In this document: piece by piece, positions 30,846-38,100 of the stretch
Layout: each line of letters opens with the position of its first letter
Position numbering within the stretch: the stretch's first letter is position 1
NCBI GenBank assembly: GCA_026129185.1
Contig: JAHCIO010000022.1
Coordinates: forward strand, 10,978 to 74,977
Length of the DNA stretch: 64,000 nt
Direction: 5' to 3'
From: Promineifilum sp019695075
GTDB lineage: Bacteria; Chloroflexota; Anaerolineae; Promineifilales; Promineifilaceae
The notes under the pieces: model-generated
What the model was told of the DNA's origin: nothing
What the model saw: only the letters and a program-made list of their open reading frames with translations
The model's database searches: none
Made by a program: the position numbers and the translations under genes

Positions 30846-31643
30846 TCAGCCGCGCACAAAGTAAATGATGGCCACAGCAATGCCAATCACCACCACCACC
30901 CTTCGCAGCGTCGCCGGGGCCACCCGCCCGGCCAGCCGCCCGCCCAACGCCCCGCCGATCAGTGCCCCAACGGCCATCACCGCCGCCACCGGCCAGATGA
31001 CCCGCCCGGAGAAGACGAAGAACAGCGCCGCCGTCAGGTTGGTCACGAAGCCCACGACCTGCTTCAGCCCGTTCAGCCGCGTCAGCGAGTCGTCGATCAC
31101 CAGGGCCAGCACGGCCAGGACGATAACGCTCAATCCCGCGCCGAAGTAGCCGCCGTAGATAGCGGCGAAGAAGACGGGCACGGCCGCCCAGGCTTCGCCC
31201 GAAAACGCGGGGGAGCGGGGGGCAGGGGTTCCTTCCGGCGCTCCCCTGCTGCCCCTCTTCCCCGCCAGCCACCGCTTCAACGGCTCCTGCGCCGCCAGCA
31301 GCAGCGAGGCCAGCAGAATCAGGAAGGGCACCAGTTGGCGAAAGAGCTTCTCGTCCGTCCGCAACAGCAGCAACCCGCCGACCAACCCGCCCAGCGCCGC
31401 CGGCAACAGCAACCACAACCGCCGCCGCTGCGACAGCACCTCTTCCTTCTGGGCAAAAGTCGCCCCCAGATAGCCGGGCAGCAGGGCGACGGTGTTGGTA
31501 ACGTTGGCGCTGACGGCCGGGATGCCCATCGCCGTTAGAGTCGGGAAGGTGATGAGCGTGCCGCCGCCGGCCAGCGCGTTAATGGCCCCGGCAGCCACGG
31601 CGGCCAGGGTGACGAGCACATATTGCAGAGGCTCCAGTTGCAT
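30846..31643 (-). CDS. TauE/SafE (TSUP) family membrane exporter
   Basis: 265 aa, about eight membrane segments in two halves. Half one has the typical AAVAAGAINALAGGGTLITFPTLTAMGIPAVSANVTNTVALLPGYLG; half two has FFAAIYGGYFGAGLSVIVLAVLALVIDDSLTRLNGLKQVVGFVTNLTAALFFVFSG. Family members move sulfite, sulfoacetate or related anions. The loop between the halves (about 128-150, RGSRGAPEGTPAPRSPAFSG) is encoded by a G/C-word hairpin (31209-31264) like the intergenic repeats of this window, apparently a tolerated in-frame insertion. Confidence 0.9.
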   Translation of the reverse strand: MQLEPLQYVLVTLAAVAAGAINALAGGGTLITFPTLTAMGIPAVSANVTNTVALLPGYLGATFAQKEEVLSQRRRLWLLLPAALGGLVGGLLLLRTDEKLFRQLVPFLILLASLLLAAQEPLKRWLAGKRGSRGAPEGTPAPRSPAFSGEAWAAVPVFFAAIYGGYFGAGLSVIVLAVLALVIDDSLTRLNGLKQVVGFVTNLTAALFFVFSGRVIWPVAAVMAVGALIGGALGGRLAGRVAPATLRRVVVVIGIAVAIIYFVRG

Positions 31644-31684
31644 GGGACTACATTAACAGGAAACGATAGAATATGGGAGGTCTT

Positions 31685-34210
31685 TTATTCCCCCGCCGCG
31701 GCCTGTTGCAGGAATTGGGCCACGGCCTCGGCCGAGTCAAGGGCCAGCGCCGTCGTGGCGATGCGTTGCGCGTCGGCCAGCGCGAAGCGCCGCACGGCCG
31801 CCTTAACCGCCGGGATGGACGGAGCGCTCATGCTCAGCTCGTCCAGCCCCAGGCCCACTAGCAGCGGCGCGGCCAGCGGGTTACCGGCCAGTTCGCCGCA
31901 CATGCCCACCCAGATGCCGGCGGCGTGGGCCGCCACGGCCACGTCGCATACCATGCGCAGCACCGACGGCTGGAAGGCATTGGCCAGCCCGGCCACGCGC
32001 GCGTTGCCCCGGTCGGCGGCCATCACGTACTGCGTCAGGTCGTTGGTGCCGATGCTGAAGAAGTCCACCTCGCGCGCCAACTGGTCGGCCACGGCCACGG
32101 CCGAGGGCACCTCGATCATGATGCCCACCTCCATGCCCTCATCGAAGGGCACGCCGGCGGCGCGCAGCTCGTCCTGCGCCGTGCGCAGCATGGCCCGCGC
32201 GGCGCGCACTTCGGCCGGCGTGCCGATCATCGGCAGCATCAGCTTAACGTTGCGCCGTGCGCCGGCCGAGGCACGCAGGATGGCCCGCAGCTGGGGCATG
32301 AATACGTCCGGCCGCTCCAGGCAGAAGCGGATGGCCCGCCAGCCCAGGAAGGGGTTAGACTCCTCGCCCAGGTCGAGGTAGGGCAGCGGCTTGTCGCCGC
32401 CAACGTCCAGGGTGCGGATGATGAGCGGGCGGTCGCCGGCCGCCGCCGCGGCGCGGGCATAGGCGCCGAACTGTTCCTCCTCTGTCGGCGCGGTGGCGCG
32501 ATCCATGAACAGGAACTCGGTGCGGAACAGGCCCACGCCCTCCGCGCCGAACTCCAGCGCCGGAGCGACATCGTTGGGGCTGCCCACGTTGGCGGCGATC
32601 TCCACGCGGCGGCCGTCGCTGGTGACGGCCGCGCCCTGCCCGGCGGCCTTGGCCTGCCGCTGGCCGGCCAGCCACGCCTCGCGGCGGGCCGACAGCGCCG
32701 CCAGTTGGTCGTCGTCCGGCCGCGGCCAGAGTACGCCGGCGTCGCCATCGACGGCCACGCGCTGTCCCTCGGCGATGCTCCAGACACCGTGCCCCAGGCC
32801 AACAACGGCGGGAATGCCCAGCGCGCGGGCCAGGATGGCGCTATGGGCTGTCGCCCCGCCCAGCTCGGTACACAGGGCCAGGACGCGCTCGCGGTCGAGG
32901 CGGGCGGTGTCCGAAGGCGTCAGGTCGCCGGCAATGAGAATGGCCGGCGCGGCAAAGTCAAGCGATGGCGGCTCGACGCCCATCAGCCGGCGCAGCACGC
33001 GCTGGGCCACGTCCTCAATGTCGGCCGCGCGCGCCTGCATGTAATCGTCGGCCATGCCGCGGTAGGTGGCGGCCATGCCGGCCGTCTCCTGCTGCCAGGC
33101 GGCCTCGGCGTTGATCTTCTCGCTGTAGATGCGGTCGCGCGTGGCCTCGACCAGAGCCGGGTCTTGCAGGAACAGCAAATGCGCCTCGAAGATGGCCGCC
33201 TCGGCCGCGCCCACCTGGCCCACGGCCCGCCGGTGCAGGGCATCGATCTCGCCGCGGGCGGCGGCCACAGCCTCTTGCAGCCGCAGCCACTCGCCGGCCG
33301 TGTCCTCAATGGCGCGGGCGACCACCTCCGGCAGCCGCGGCCGGTAGAGCGCCGCCGGCCCAACAGCCACACCGGGCGAGGCGGGGATGCCTTTCAGTAA
33401 GTCAGTGGGCAGTAGATCAGTAGGCAGTAGGTCAGCCGGGCGACCGGCTCTCCCCTGCTCCTCTACCCCCCCACTCCCCGGCTCCTCTTCCCTGTCGCCG
33501 AAGTTGTCGTCGGCCAGCGCTTGCAGCGCGGCCAGCGCGGCGGCCGCGTCCGGGCCGGCGGCGCTGACGGCGATCTCGTCCCCCTGGCGCACGCCCAGCG
33601 TGGCCACCTGGTTGATGCTCTTGGCGTTGGCCTGGCGGCCGTTGTGGGTCAGTTGCACGTCGGCGGCAAAGCGGCCGGCCGTGCTGACGAAGCGCGCCGC
33701 CGGGCGGGCGTGCAGGCCTAACCGGTTGCGCACGGTCAGGACGATCTGCTCAGCCGCGAGCGGCAGCGCCGGCGCGGGCGCGGTCGGCGGCGCGGCCGGC
33801 TGGCCGCCCATCTGGACGATCTTGACCGCCAGGGCGCTCTCCGCCTCGGCCATGACCTGTTCAACCGGCGCGCCGAGCGAGGCCTGCACGGCCGCGGCCA
33901 GCGCCCCTTCCACCAGCGGCGCGGGGCAGAGGTGGACGCGCGGCCGGCGCTCGTCGTCCAGAAACTCCAGGGCCACCTCCGTGCTCAGCAGCGCGCTGCC
34001 CAGGTCGATGAGGATGACAACGCCCTCATCGCTGTAGACCTCGTCAATGGCCGCCAGCACCTTCATGGCGTCGGTGCCGATCGGCGCGTCGGGATCGTCA
34101 ATGCCGCCCGCGGCGGCCATGCGCACGGCCCCCTGGGTCATCTGCCCGGCGAACTCGAGCACGCCCTCCGCCAGTCGGGCGCTATGGGAGACGAAGACTA
34201 GACCGACCAT
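31685..34210 (-). CDS. dhaM: DhaM: EIIA(Man-type)-HPr-enzyme I fusion, phosphoryl donor for dihydroxyacetone kinase
   Basis: 841 aa. Residues 1-130 are a mannose-type EIIA domain with His9 (VSHSARLAEG); about 155-250 an HPr domain with its active His (NRLGLHARPAARFV); about 275-841 a full enzyme I, including phospho-His (LGGATAHSAILARALGIPAVVG), PEP-binding barrel (GVGLFRTEFLFMDR, VKLMLPMIGTPAEV, FFSIGTNDLTQYVMAADRGN) and the active Cys (VGMCGELAGNP). The E. coli protein carries only part of enzyme I; this one can in principle run the whole relay from PEP to DhaL-ADP. The linker before enzyme I (LLPTDLLPTDLLKG) comes from a CAGT-word repeat. GGAG 7 bases before the ATG at 34210; overlaps the methyltransferase gene by 29 bp. 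Confidence 0.94.
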   Translation of the reverse strand: MVGLVFVSHSARLAEGVLEFAGQMTQGAVRMAAAGGIDDPDAPIGTDAMKVLAAIDEVYSDEGVVILIDLGSALLSTEVALEFLDDERRPRVHLCPAPLVEGALAAAVQASLGAPVEQVMAEAESALAVKIVQMGGQPAAPPTAPAPALPLAAEQIVLTVRNRLGLHARPAARFVSTAGRFAADVQLTHNGRQANAKSINQVATLGVRQGDEIAVSAAGPDAAAALAALQALADDNFGDREEEPGSGGVEEQGRAGRPADLLPTDLLPTDLLKGIPASPGVAVGPAALYRPRLPEVVARAIEDTAGEWLRLQEAVAAARGEIDALHRRAVGQVGAAEAAIFEAHLLFLQDPALVEATRDRIYSEKINAEAAWQQETAGMAATYRGMADDYMQARAADIEDVAQRVLRRLMGVEPPSLDFAAPAILIAGDLTPSDTARLDRERVLALCTELGGATAHSAILARALGIPAVVGLGHGVWSIAEGQRVAVDGDAGVLWPRPDDDQLAALSARREAWLAGQRQAKAAGQGAAVTSDGRRVEIAANVGSPNDVAPALEFGAEGVGLFRTEFLFMDRATAPTEEEQFGAYARAAAAAGDRPLIIRTLDVGGDKPLPYLDLGEESNPFLGWRAIRFCLERPDVFMPQLRAILRASAGARRNVKLMLPMIGTPAEVRAARAMLRTAQDELRAAGVPFDEGMEVGIMIEVPSAVAVADQLAREVDFFSIGTNDLTQYVMAADRGNARVAGLANAFQPSVLRMVCDVAVAAHAAGIWVGMCGELAGNPLAAPLLVGLGLDELSMSAPSIPAVKAAVRRFALADAQRIATTALALDSAEAVAQFLQQAAAGE
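33394..33491. repeat. CAGT-word and CCCCTGCTCC-word repeats inside dhaM
   Basis: Six CAGT words at 3-4 base spacing (33394-33435), then CTCCCCTGCTCCTC-like words up to 33491. In frame, they encode the HPr-enzyme I linker. The first block matches the intergenic repeat at 40283-40368; the second matches the block in the TauE/SafE gene at 31209-31264. Confidence 0.8.
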
Positions 34211-34784
34211 CTTTGCACTCCGGACAATCCTCAACTTCAGTGATCTCGGTCAGCGCCGCCTCGGTCAGCGCCTCGACTGGCCCGACCCGAAAGCCGGTCG
34301 CGCCGCAGCGGCAAGCGTACCAGCCCACCGGCGCACACGCATAGGGCCGCGCCGGGGCGCTCAGGTCAATGCACTCGACGCCCATGCGCCAGCGCGCGTT
34401 GGTAATCAGCCACCGGCCGCCGGCCGCCGCCAGCCGGCGGCGGTAGAGCGCGAAGTGGACGCGGGCGCAGTGGCGCATCAGCAGCACAGCCGCGTCCAGG
34501 CCGGGCGGGAAGGGCCACTCGCAGGCATCGGCGCAGACGACGCGCACGTTATCCACTTGGCTGAGCCACGCCGCCGCGCCGGCCAGCAGCTCGGCCCGGC
34601 GCTCAACGGCATAGACCAGCCCCGCTCGCGCCGCCAGCCGCCGCGCGAAGCGCAAGTCGCCCGCGCCAATATCGACGACGACCGCGCCGGGCGGCACGTA
34701 GGCCAGCGCCCGCGCGTAGGTCTCCTCGTCGTAGGGCGCCCAGCGCTCCTCCCACGCGGCGTCACTCCCCGGCTCGGCCGCCAT
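34182..34784 (-). CDS. Class I SAM-dependent methyltransferase
   Basis: 200 aa. Motif I VVVDIGAGDLRFARRLAAR, motif II around VYAVERRAELL, and VRVVCADACEWPFPPGLDAAVLLMRHC for motifs III/IV. The C-terminal part has paired cysteines (YACRCGATG, EDCPECKDG) that could bind a metal. Substrate unknown. It lies between the sdh-like genes and dhaM and overlaps dhaM by 29 bp, so it is made with the glycerol/dihydroxyacetone proteins; why is unclear. GAGGG 4 bases before the ATG. Confidence 0.82.
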   Translation of the reverse strand: MAAEPGSDAAWEERWAPYDEETYARALAYVPPGAVVVDIGAGDLRFARRLAARAGLVYAVERRAELLAGAAAWLSQVDNVRVVCADACEWPFPPGLDAAVLLMRHCARVHFALYRRRLAAAGGRWLITNARWRMGVECIDLSAPARPYACAPVGWYACRCGATGFRVGPVEALTEAALTEITEVEDCPECKDGRSSLRLP

Positions 34785-34839
34785 CACACCCTCTTATGGA
34801 CGGCGAACCGGCGGCCGCGGCACGGCCGCCGGCCCGCCG

Positions 34840-35055
34840 TCACTTCTTCAGCATGAAGTAGCTGGCGACGAAGTAGCCCAGGATGGCCAGCGCCAGCACC
34901 GTCGCCCACACGTAGGCGATATTGCCGCTGCGCGGCAACATGAACCACAGCACGAAGACGAACATCAGCACGGTGATCAGCGCGGTACGAATCCAGTACC
35001 AGCGCCAATTGGGCTGTGGGCCGGCGGGGGGCGGGGCGCTGCTCTTCTTGGCCAT
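34840..35055 (-). CDS. Small two-pass membrane protein (71 aa) of the sdh-like unit
   Basis: MAKKSSAPPPAGPQPNWRWYWIRTALITVLMFVFVLWFMLP.. with two membrane segments (about 20-40 and 46-66) and a Lys-Lys end. Its ATG overlaps the sdhD-like stop (TAATG), so it is translationally coupled. No family recognised. It may be an extra anchor or assembly subunit of the GlpA/SdhBCD-like complex proposed here. Confidence 0.65.
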   Translation of the reverse strand: MAKKSSAPPPAGPQPNWRWYWIRTALITVLMFVFVLWFMLPRSGNIAYVWATVLALAILGYFVASYFMLKK

Positions 35056-35453
35056 TACGCCCCCGCCGCCCGCTGCAAGGCCACGGCCAGCCACAGGCCA
35101 TAGCCGATGGCCACCGCGCCGACGGCAACCAGCACCCAGTTGACAACCCGCATGGTGGCCGCGGACGGACGCAGGTCGAGCACAATCGCCCGCGCGCCCA
35201 GCAAGGCGTGGGCGGTGGCGGTGATAACGAAGACTATCTCAATGATGAAAACGAACGGATTGGCGACGTAGTCCAACACCTGCTGGTAGTCGCGCAGCCC
35301 ACCCTCGACGATGAAATGATGGGCGATCATGTGCGCGCCAAGGATGAGGACCAGCAGCAGCCCGCTAAAGGCCTGGACGAGCCAGAGCGAGCCGGAACGG
35401 TCGCGCCGGGTCGCCATCTCCTCCAATGAACGTCGTGACATCGAGCTTTGCAT
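35055..35453 (-). CDS. sdhD: SdhD-like membrane anchor subunit
   Basis: 132 aa, three membrane segments: WLVQAFSGLLLVLILGAHMIAHHFI, NPFVFIIEIVFVITATAHALLGARAIVLDL and VVNWVLVAVGAVAIGYGLWLAV. Histidines H41, H45/H46 and H82 are in the places used as haem b ligands in succinate dehydrogenase anchors. GGAGG 7 bases before the ATG at 35453. With the sdhC-like gene it would form the quinone-reducing membrane domain. Confidence 0.82.
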   Translation of the reverse strand: MQSSMSRRSLEEMATRRDRSGSLWLVQAFSGLLLVLILGAHMIAHHFIVEGGLRDYQQVLDYVANPFVFIIEIVFVITATAHALLGARAIVLDLRPSAATMRVVNWVLVAVGAVAIGYGLWLAVALQRAAGA

Positions 35454-35475
35454 GAATGTGCCTCCTTGCGCGCCG

Positions 35476-35880
35476 CTACTCGACGAAAATGAGCACCGCG
35501 CCGACGACAAACGCCACCAGGGCGATGCCCACCAGGACGTAGAACAGGCTCTTCTGCCGGGTATGGGCCACGCCCATGCCCACCAGGGCCACGCGGATGC
35601 CGTTGGCCATGTGGTAGACCACGCCAAACAGCAGCACCACGTCAAGCAACAGGAAAGCCGGGTTCTTGGCCAGGGCCACGAACTGGTCCCAGCCCTCCGG
35701 CCCCCTGAGCAGGAGGCTCAGCACAGCCAGATGCAGGAACAGGTAGATCGTCAGGCCGATAGCCGTCAGGCGGTTGAGGGCGAAGGCCAGCGTGCTCAGG
35801 CTCCGGCCGCGCACGTCGAACCAGGACCGCAGCGGTGCTTTGGGCCGCACGGGGTCGGTTGTGGGCTGGATGTTGTCCAT
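35476..35880 (-). CDS. sdhC: SdhC-like cytochrome b subunit
   Basis: 134 aa, three membrane segments. FALNRLTAIGLTIYLFLHLAVLSLL carries His50 and LLDVVLLFGVVYHMANGIRVALVGMG carries His90 in YHMANGIR, a signature of succinate dehydrogenase cytochrome b556. The N terminus (LRSWFDVRGRSLSTLAF) has the S-x-x-x-R-type approach to the quinone site. GGAGG just before the ATG; 12 bp from the iron-sulfur gene. Confidence 0.87.
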   Translation of the reverse strand: MDNIQPTTDPVRPKAPLRSWFDVRGRSLSTLAFALNRLTAIGLTIYLFLHLAVLSLLLRGPEGWDQFVALAKNPAFLLLDVVLLFGVVYHMANGIRVALVGMGVAHTRQKSLFYVLVGIALVAFVVGAVLIFVE

Positions 35881-35892
35881 GTGTCCTCCGTA

Positions 35893-36612
35893 TTATCTTC
35901 CAAACAGTCGCCGGAACTTGCGCTTGGTCAACTCGCGCCGCAGGGACATGATCTTGTCGCCGGGCAAGACGCCCGACGGGCAAGCCTCGTTGCATTCATA
36001 GGCCACATGGCAGCGCCAGCAGCCGTTCTGGCTATCAACCCAGTCCAGCAACGGGCGTGAGTCCAGCCCACGCGGTTCCTCGACGACGCGCCACGTCGCG
36101 GCCAGCGCCGCCGGGCCGATGTAGGTCGGGTCGGTGCCCATGATCGGGCAGGCCGAGACGCACAGATTGCACTCGATACAGTTCTCGCAGCGCATGTACG
36201 TCTCCAGCCCCTCGGCTACCTCGGCCTCCTCCAGGTACTCGCTCTCGCGGATGAACGGCATTCCGGCAGCGTTGAAGCGGTCGTAGAACGGCTCCATGTC
36301 CACTACCAGGTCGCTGATGACCGGCATATTGCGCATCGGTTCGACGACGACCGTCGGCGTACCCAACTCGAAGACCTTGACGACGCAGGCCAGCTCCTCG
36401 CGGCCATTGATGCGCATGCCGCACGTGCCGCAACTGGCATGGTGGCAGGAGTGACGTAGGATGAGCGTGCCGTCCTGGTCGCGGCGGATGTCTTGCAGGG
36501 CGACCAGCACGGTCGTGTTCTCGTCGCAGCGAACCGTGAACGTCTGGTGGGCTGGCGCGGCCCCGCCCTGCTTGTAGCGAAAGACCTTGAATTCGATATC
36601 TCGTTCAGTCAT
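35893..36612 (-). CDS. sdhB: Succinate dehydrogenase/fumarate reductase-type iron-sulfur subunit
   Basis: 239 aa. The ferredoxin domain holds the [2Fe-2S] ligands C56, C61, C64 and C76 (CHHASCGTC..C). The C-terminal domain has C145, C148, C151 plus C211 for [4Fe-4S] and C155, C201, C207 for [3Fe-4S], the same spacing as E. coli SdhB. It would carry electrons from a flavoprotein to the haem/quinone anchors. No sdhA is present; the flavoprotein gene directly upstream is glpA, 120 bp away on the same strand, hence the proposal that GlpA docks here. Confidence 0.9.
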   Translation of the reverse strand: MTERDIEFKVFRYKQGGAAPAHQTFTVRCDENTTVLVALQDIRRDQDGTLILRHSCHHASCGTCGMRINGREELACVVKVFELGTPTVVVEPMRNMPVISDLVVDMEPFYDRFNAAGMPFIRESEYLEEAEVAEGLETYMRCENCIECNLCVSACPIMGTDPTYIGPAALAATWRVVEEPRGLDSRPLLDWVDSQNGCWRCHVAYECNEACPSGVLPGDKIMSLRRELTKRKFRRLFGR

Positions 36613-36616
36613 GGCA

Positions 36617-36732
36617 CTCTCAGAAATTAGGAATTAGGAATGACGAATTAGGAACTCAGAACGCTGCGGGGCAGGTGCGCCGCCGTCGGCCGCTCTCTCT
36701 TCGATTCCTAATTCCAGATTCCTCATTCGTAA
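36617..36732. repeat. Low-complexity hairpin repeat, AATTAGGA word family
   Basis: AATTAGGAATTAGGAATGA and GAATTAGGAACTCAG on the left, a GC-rich 50-base middle, then GATTCCTAATTCCAG and TTCCTCATTCGTAATTAGG on the right. The arms are imperfect complements over about 30 bases. It separates glpA from the sdhB-like gene. Confidence 0.7.
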
Positions 36733-37893
36733 TTAGGCGTAGTAAGCCGTGTGTGGCAACAGTACGTAGTCGCGCGTGGGGCAGGGCACGGGGAAGCCCA
36801 GCTTCTGGCAGACGACGTTGGCCGTCGTCTCGGCCATGCCGCGCAGCGTTGTCGCCTTGCCGCCGGTGATGGTGACGAAGCCCTCAACGCCCTCGTCGAT
36901 GTGGTCGAAGCACTTGAAGGTGCGGCTCAGCTCACGGCCGGTGTCGGCCCCGCGCGGGCCGATAAGCGGCCGGGCCGCCGACCATGCCGCACGGAACTTG
37001 GCCGTGCGCACCGCCGGCACCAACTCCGAGCCGTACTTGACCATCATCTGAATGTGGTCTTCGGGCAGGCCCAGGTTGTCGGGGTCTTCGACGACCCACG
37101 AGCTGGTGCCGATGACCGACAGCGCCCGCTGGGGCACGATGATGTCGCCGTCGCCGGAGGCGTGCAGGCGATTGACGACCATGTTGCACAGACGACCATA
37201 GACGGCCAGCATCACGCCCGGCGATGGCCGGATGGGCACATCGACGCCGACCATGGCCCCGATGCGTCCGCTCCATGCCCCACCGGCGTTGATGAAGATG
37301 TCGCCGCCGATCTCGTATTCCTTGTTGCTGGTGTGGTCGCGCACACGGATGGCGCTGACGGCGTTGCCGCGCCGCACGAAGTCGACGACCTCGTGATAGG
37401 GCTTGATCGTCGCGCCGTTGTGCTTGGCCGTGGCGAAGAAGCGCAGCGGCATGCGCATGGCGTCCATCGTCGCGTCGGGAACCTGCACGGCCAGCTTGAC
37501 GGCCGGGTTGAGGTTTGGCTCGCGGGCCAGCGCTTCCTCCCGCGTCAGACGCCTGGCGGGGATGCCACACTCGTGGCAGGCCTCAACAAGCTCATGGCTG
37601 TAGGCAGCTTCCTCGTCGGTCAGGGCGACGAAAAGACCGTCGTTGAGTTCAAAAGAGCCGGGGGCGATACGGCGCAGGATGGTGTTCTCGTCGATACACT
37701 CCACGGCCGATTCCTTGTCCTTGACGGCGTAGCGCGCGCCGCTGTGGAGCAGGCCGTGGTGGCGGCCGGTCGTGCCCGACGTCAGTTCGCCGCGCTCGAC
37801 CAGGGTGACTTTCATCCCGCGTAGCGTCAGATCGTGGGCGACGGCCGCTCCCGTGCCGCCGCCGCCGATGATGACTGCATGAAATGGAGCCAT
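36733..37893 (-). CDS. glpA: FAD-dependent glycerol-3-phosphate dehydrogenase, short GlpA type
   Basis: Oxidises glycerol 3-phosphate to dihydroxyacetone phosphate. 386 aa with the FAD dinucleotide site (AVIIGGGGTGAAVAHDLTLRGMKVTLVERGELTSGTTGRHHGLLHSGARY) and the anaerobic-type pattern (ARRLTREEALAREPNLNP, INAGGAWSGRIGAM, GFVTITGGKATTLRGMAE). E. coli GlpA is about 540 aa because of a C-terminal [2Fe-2S] domain; that domain is absent here, and no glpB or glpC follows. Instead sdhB-, sdhC- and sdhD-like genes do. GGAG 5 bases before the ATG. Expressed with glpK, whose product makes its substrate. Confidence 0.92.
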   Translation of the reverse strand: MAPFHAVIIGGGGTGAAVAHDLTLRGMKVTLVERGELTSGTTGRHHGLLHSGARYAVKDKESAVECIDENTILRRIAPGSFELNDGLFVALTDEEAAYSHELVEACHECGIPARRLTREEALAREPNLNPAVKLAVQVPDATMDAMRMPLRFFATAKHNGATIKPYHEVVDFVRRGNAVSAIRVRDHTSNKEYEIGGDIFINAGGAWSGRIGAMVGVDVPIRPSPGVMLAVYGRLCNMVVNRLHASGDGDIIVPQRALSVIGTSSWVVEDPDNLGLPEDHIQMMVKYGSELVPAVRTAKFRAAWSAARPLIGPRGADTGRELSRTFKCFDHIDEGVEGFVTITGGKATTLRGMAETTANVVCQKLGFPVPCPTRDYVLLPHTAYYA

Positions 37894-37904
37894 GATGTCT
37901 CCGA

Positions 37905-38100
37905 AGATAGTGATCAGTCGTTAGTGGTCAGTTGCCAGTATTCAGTGGGTCAGTGCTTCAGGCTTAGCTTCAACGGTTCTGAATTCCTGACTTAAAGAAG
38001 GTCGGGTAGCGGGCGAGCCCGCTACCCGACCCCTTCCAGTCGTCAGTTATTCGTTGCTAGCTGTCAGTGTCCAGTTGCGTAGCTGGACAGTGGCAACTGC
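37905..38100. repeat. CAGT-word region with a perfect 15-bp hairpin between glpK and glpA
   Basis: CAGT words recur on both sides (GTGGTCAGTTGCCAGT.. at 37930 and CCAGTCGTCAGTTATT.. at 38036 on). At its centre GGTCGGGTAGCGGGC (38000-38014) and GCCCGCTACCCGACC (38017-38031) form a perfect stem. No T-tract. Such a block could reduce readthrough or protect the upstream message. Confidence 0.75.
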
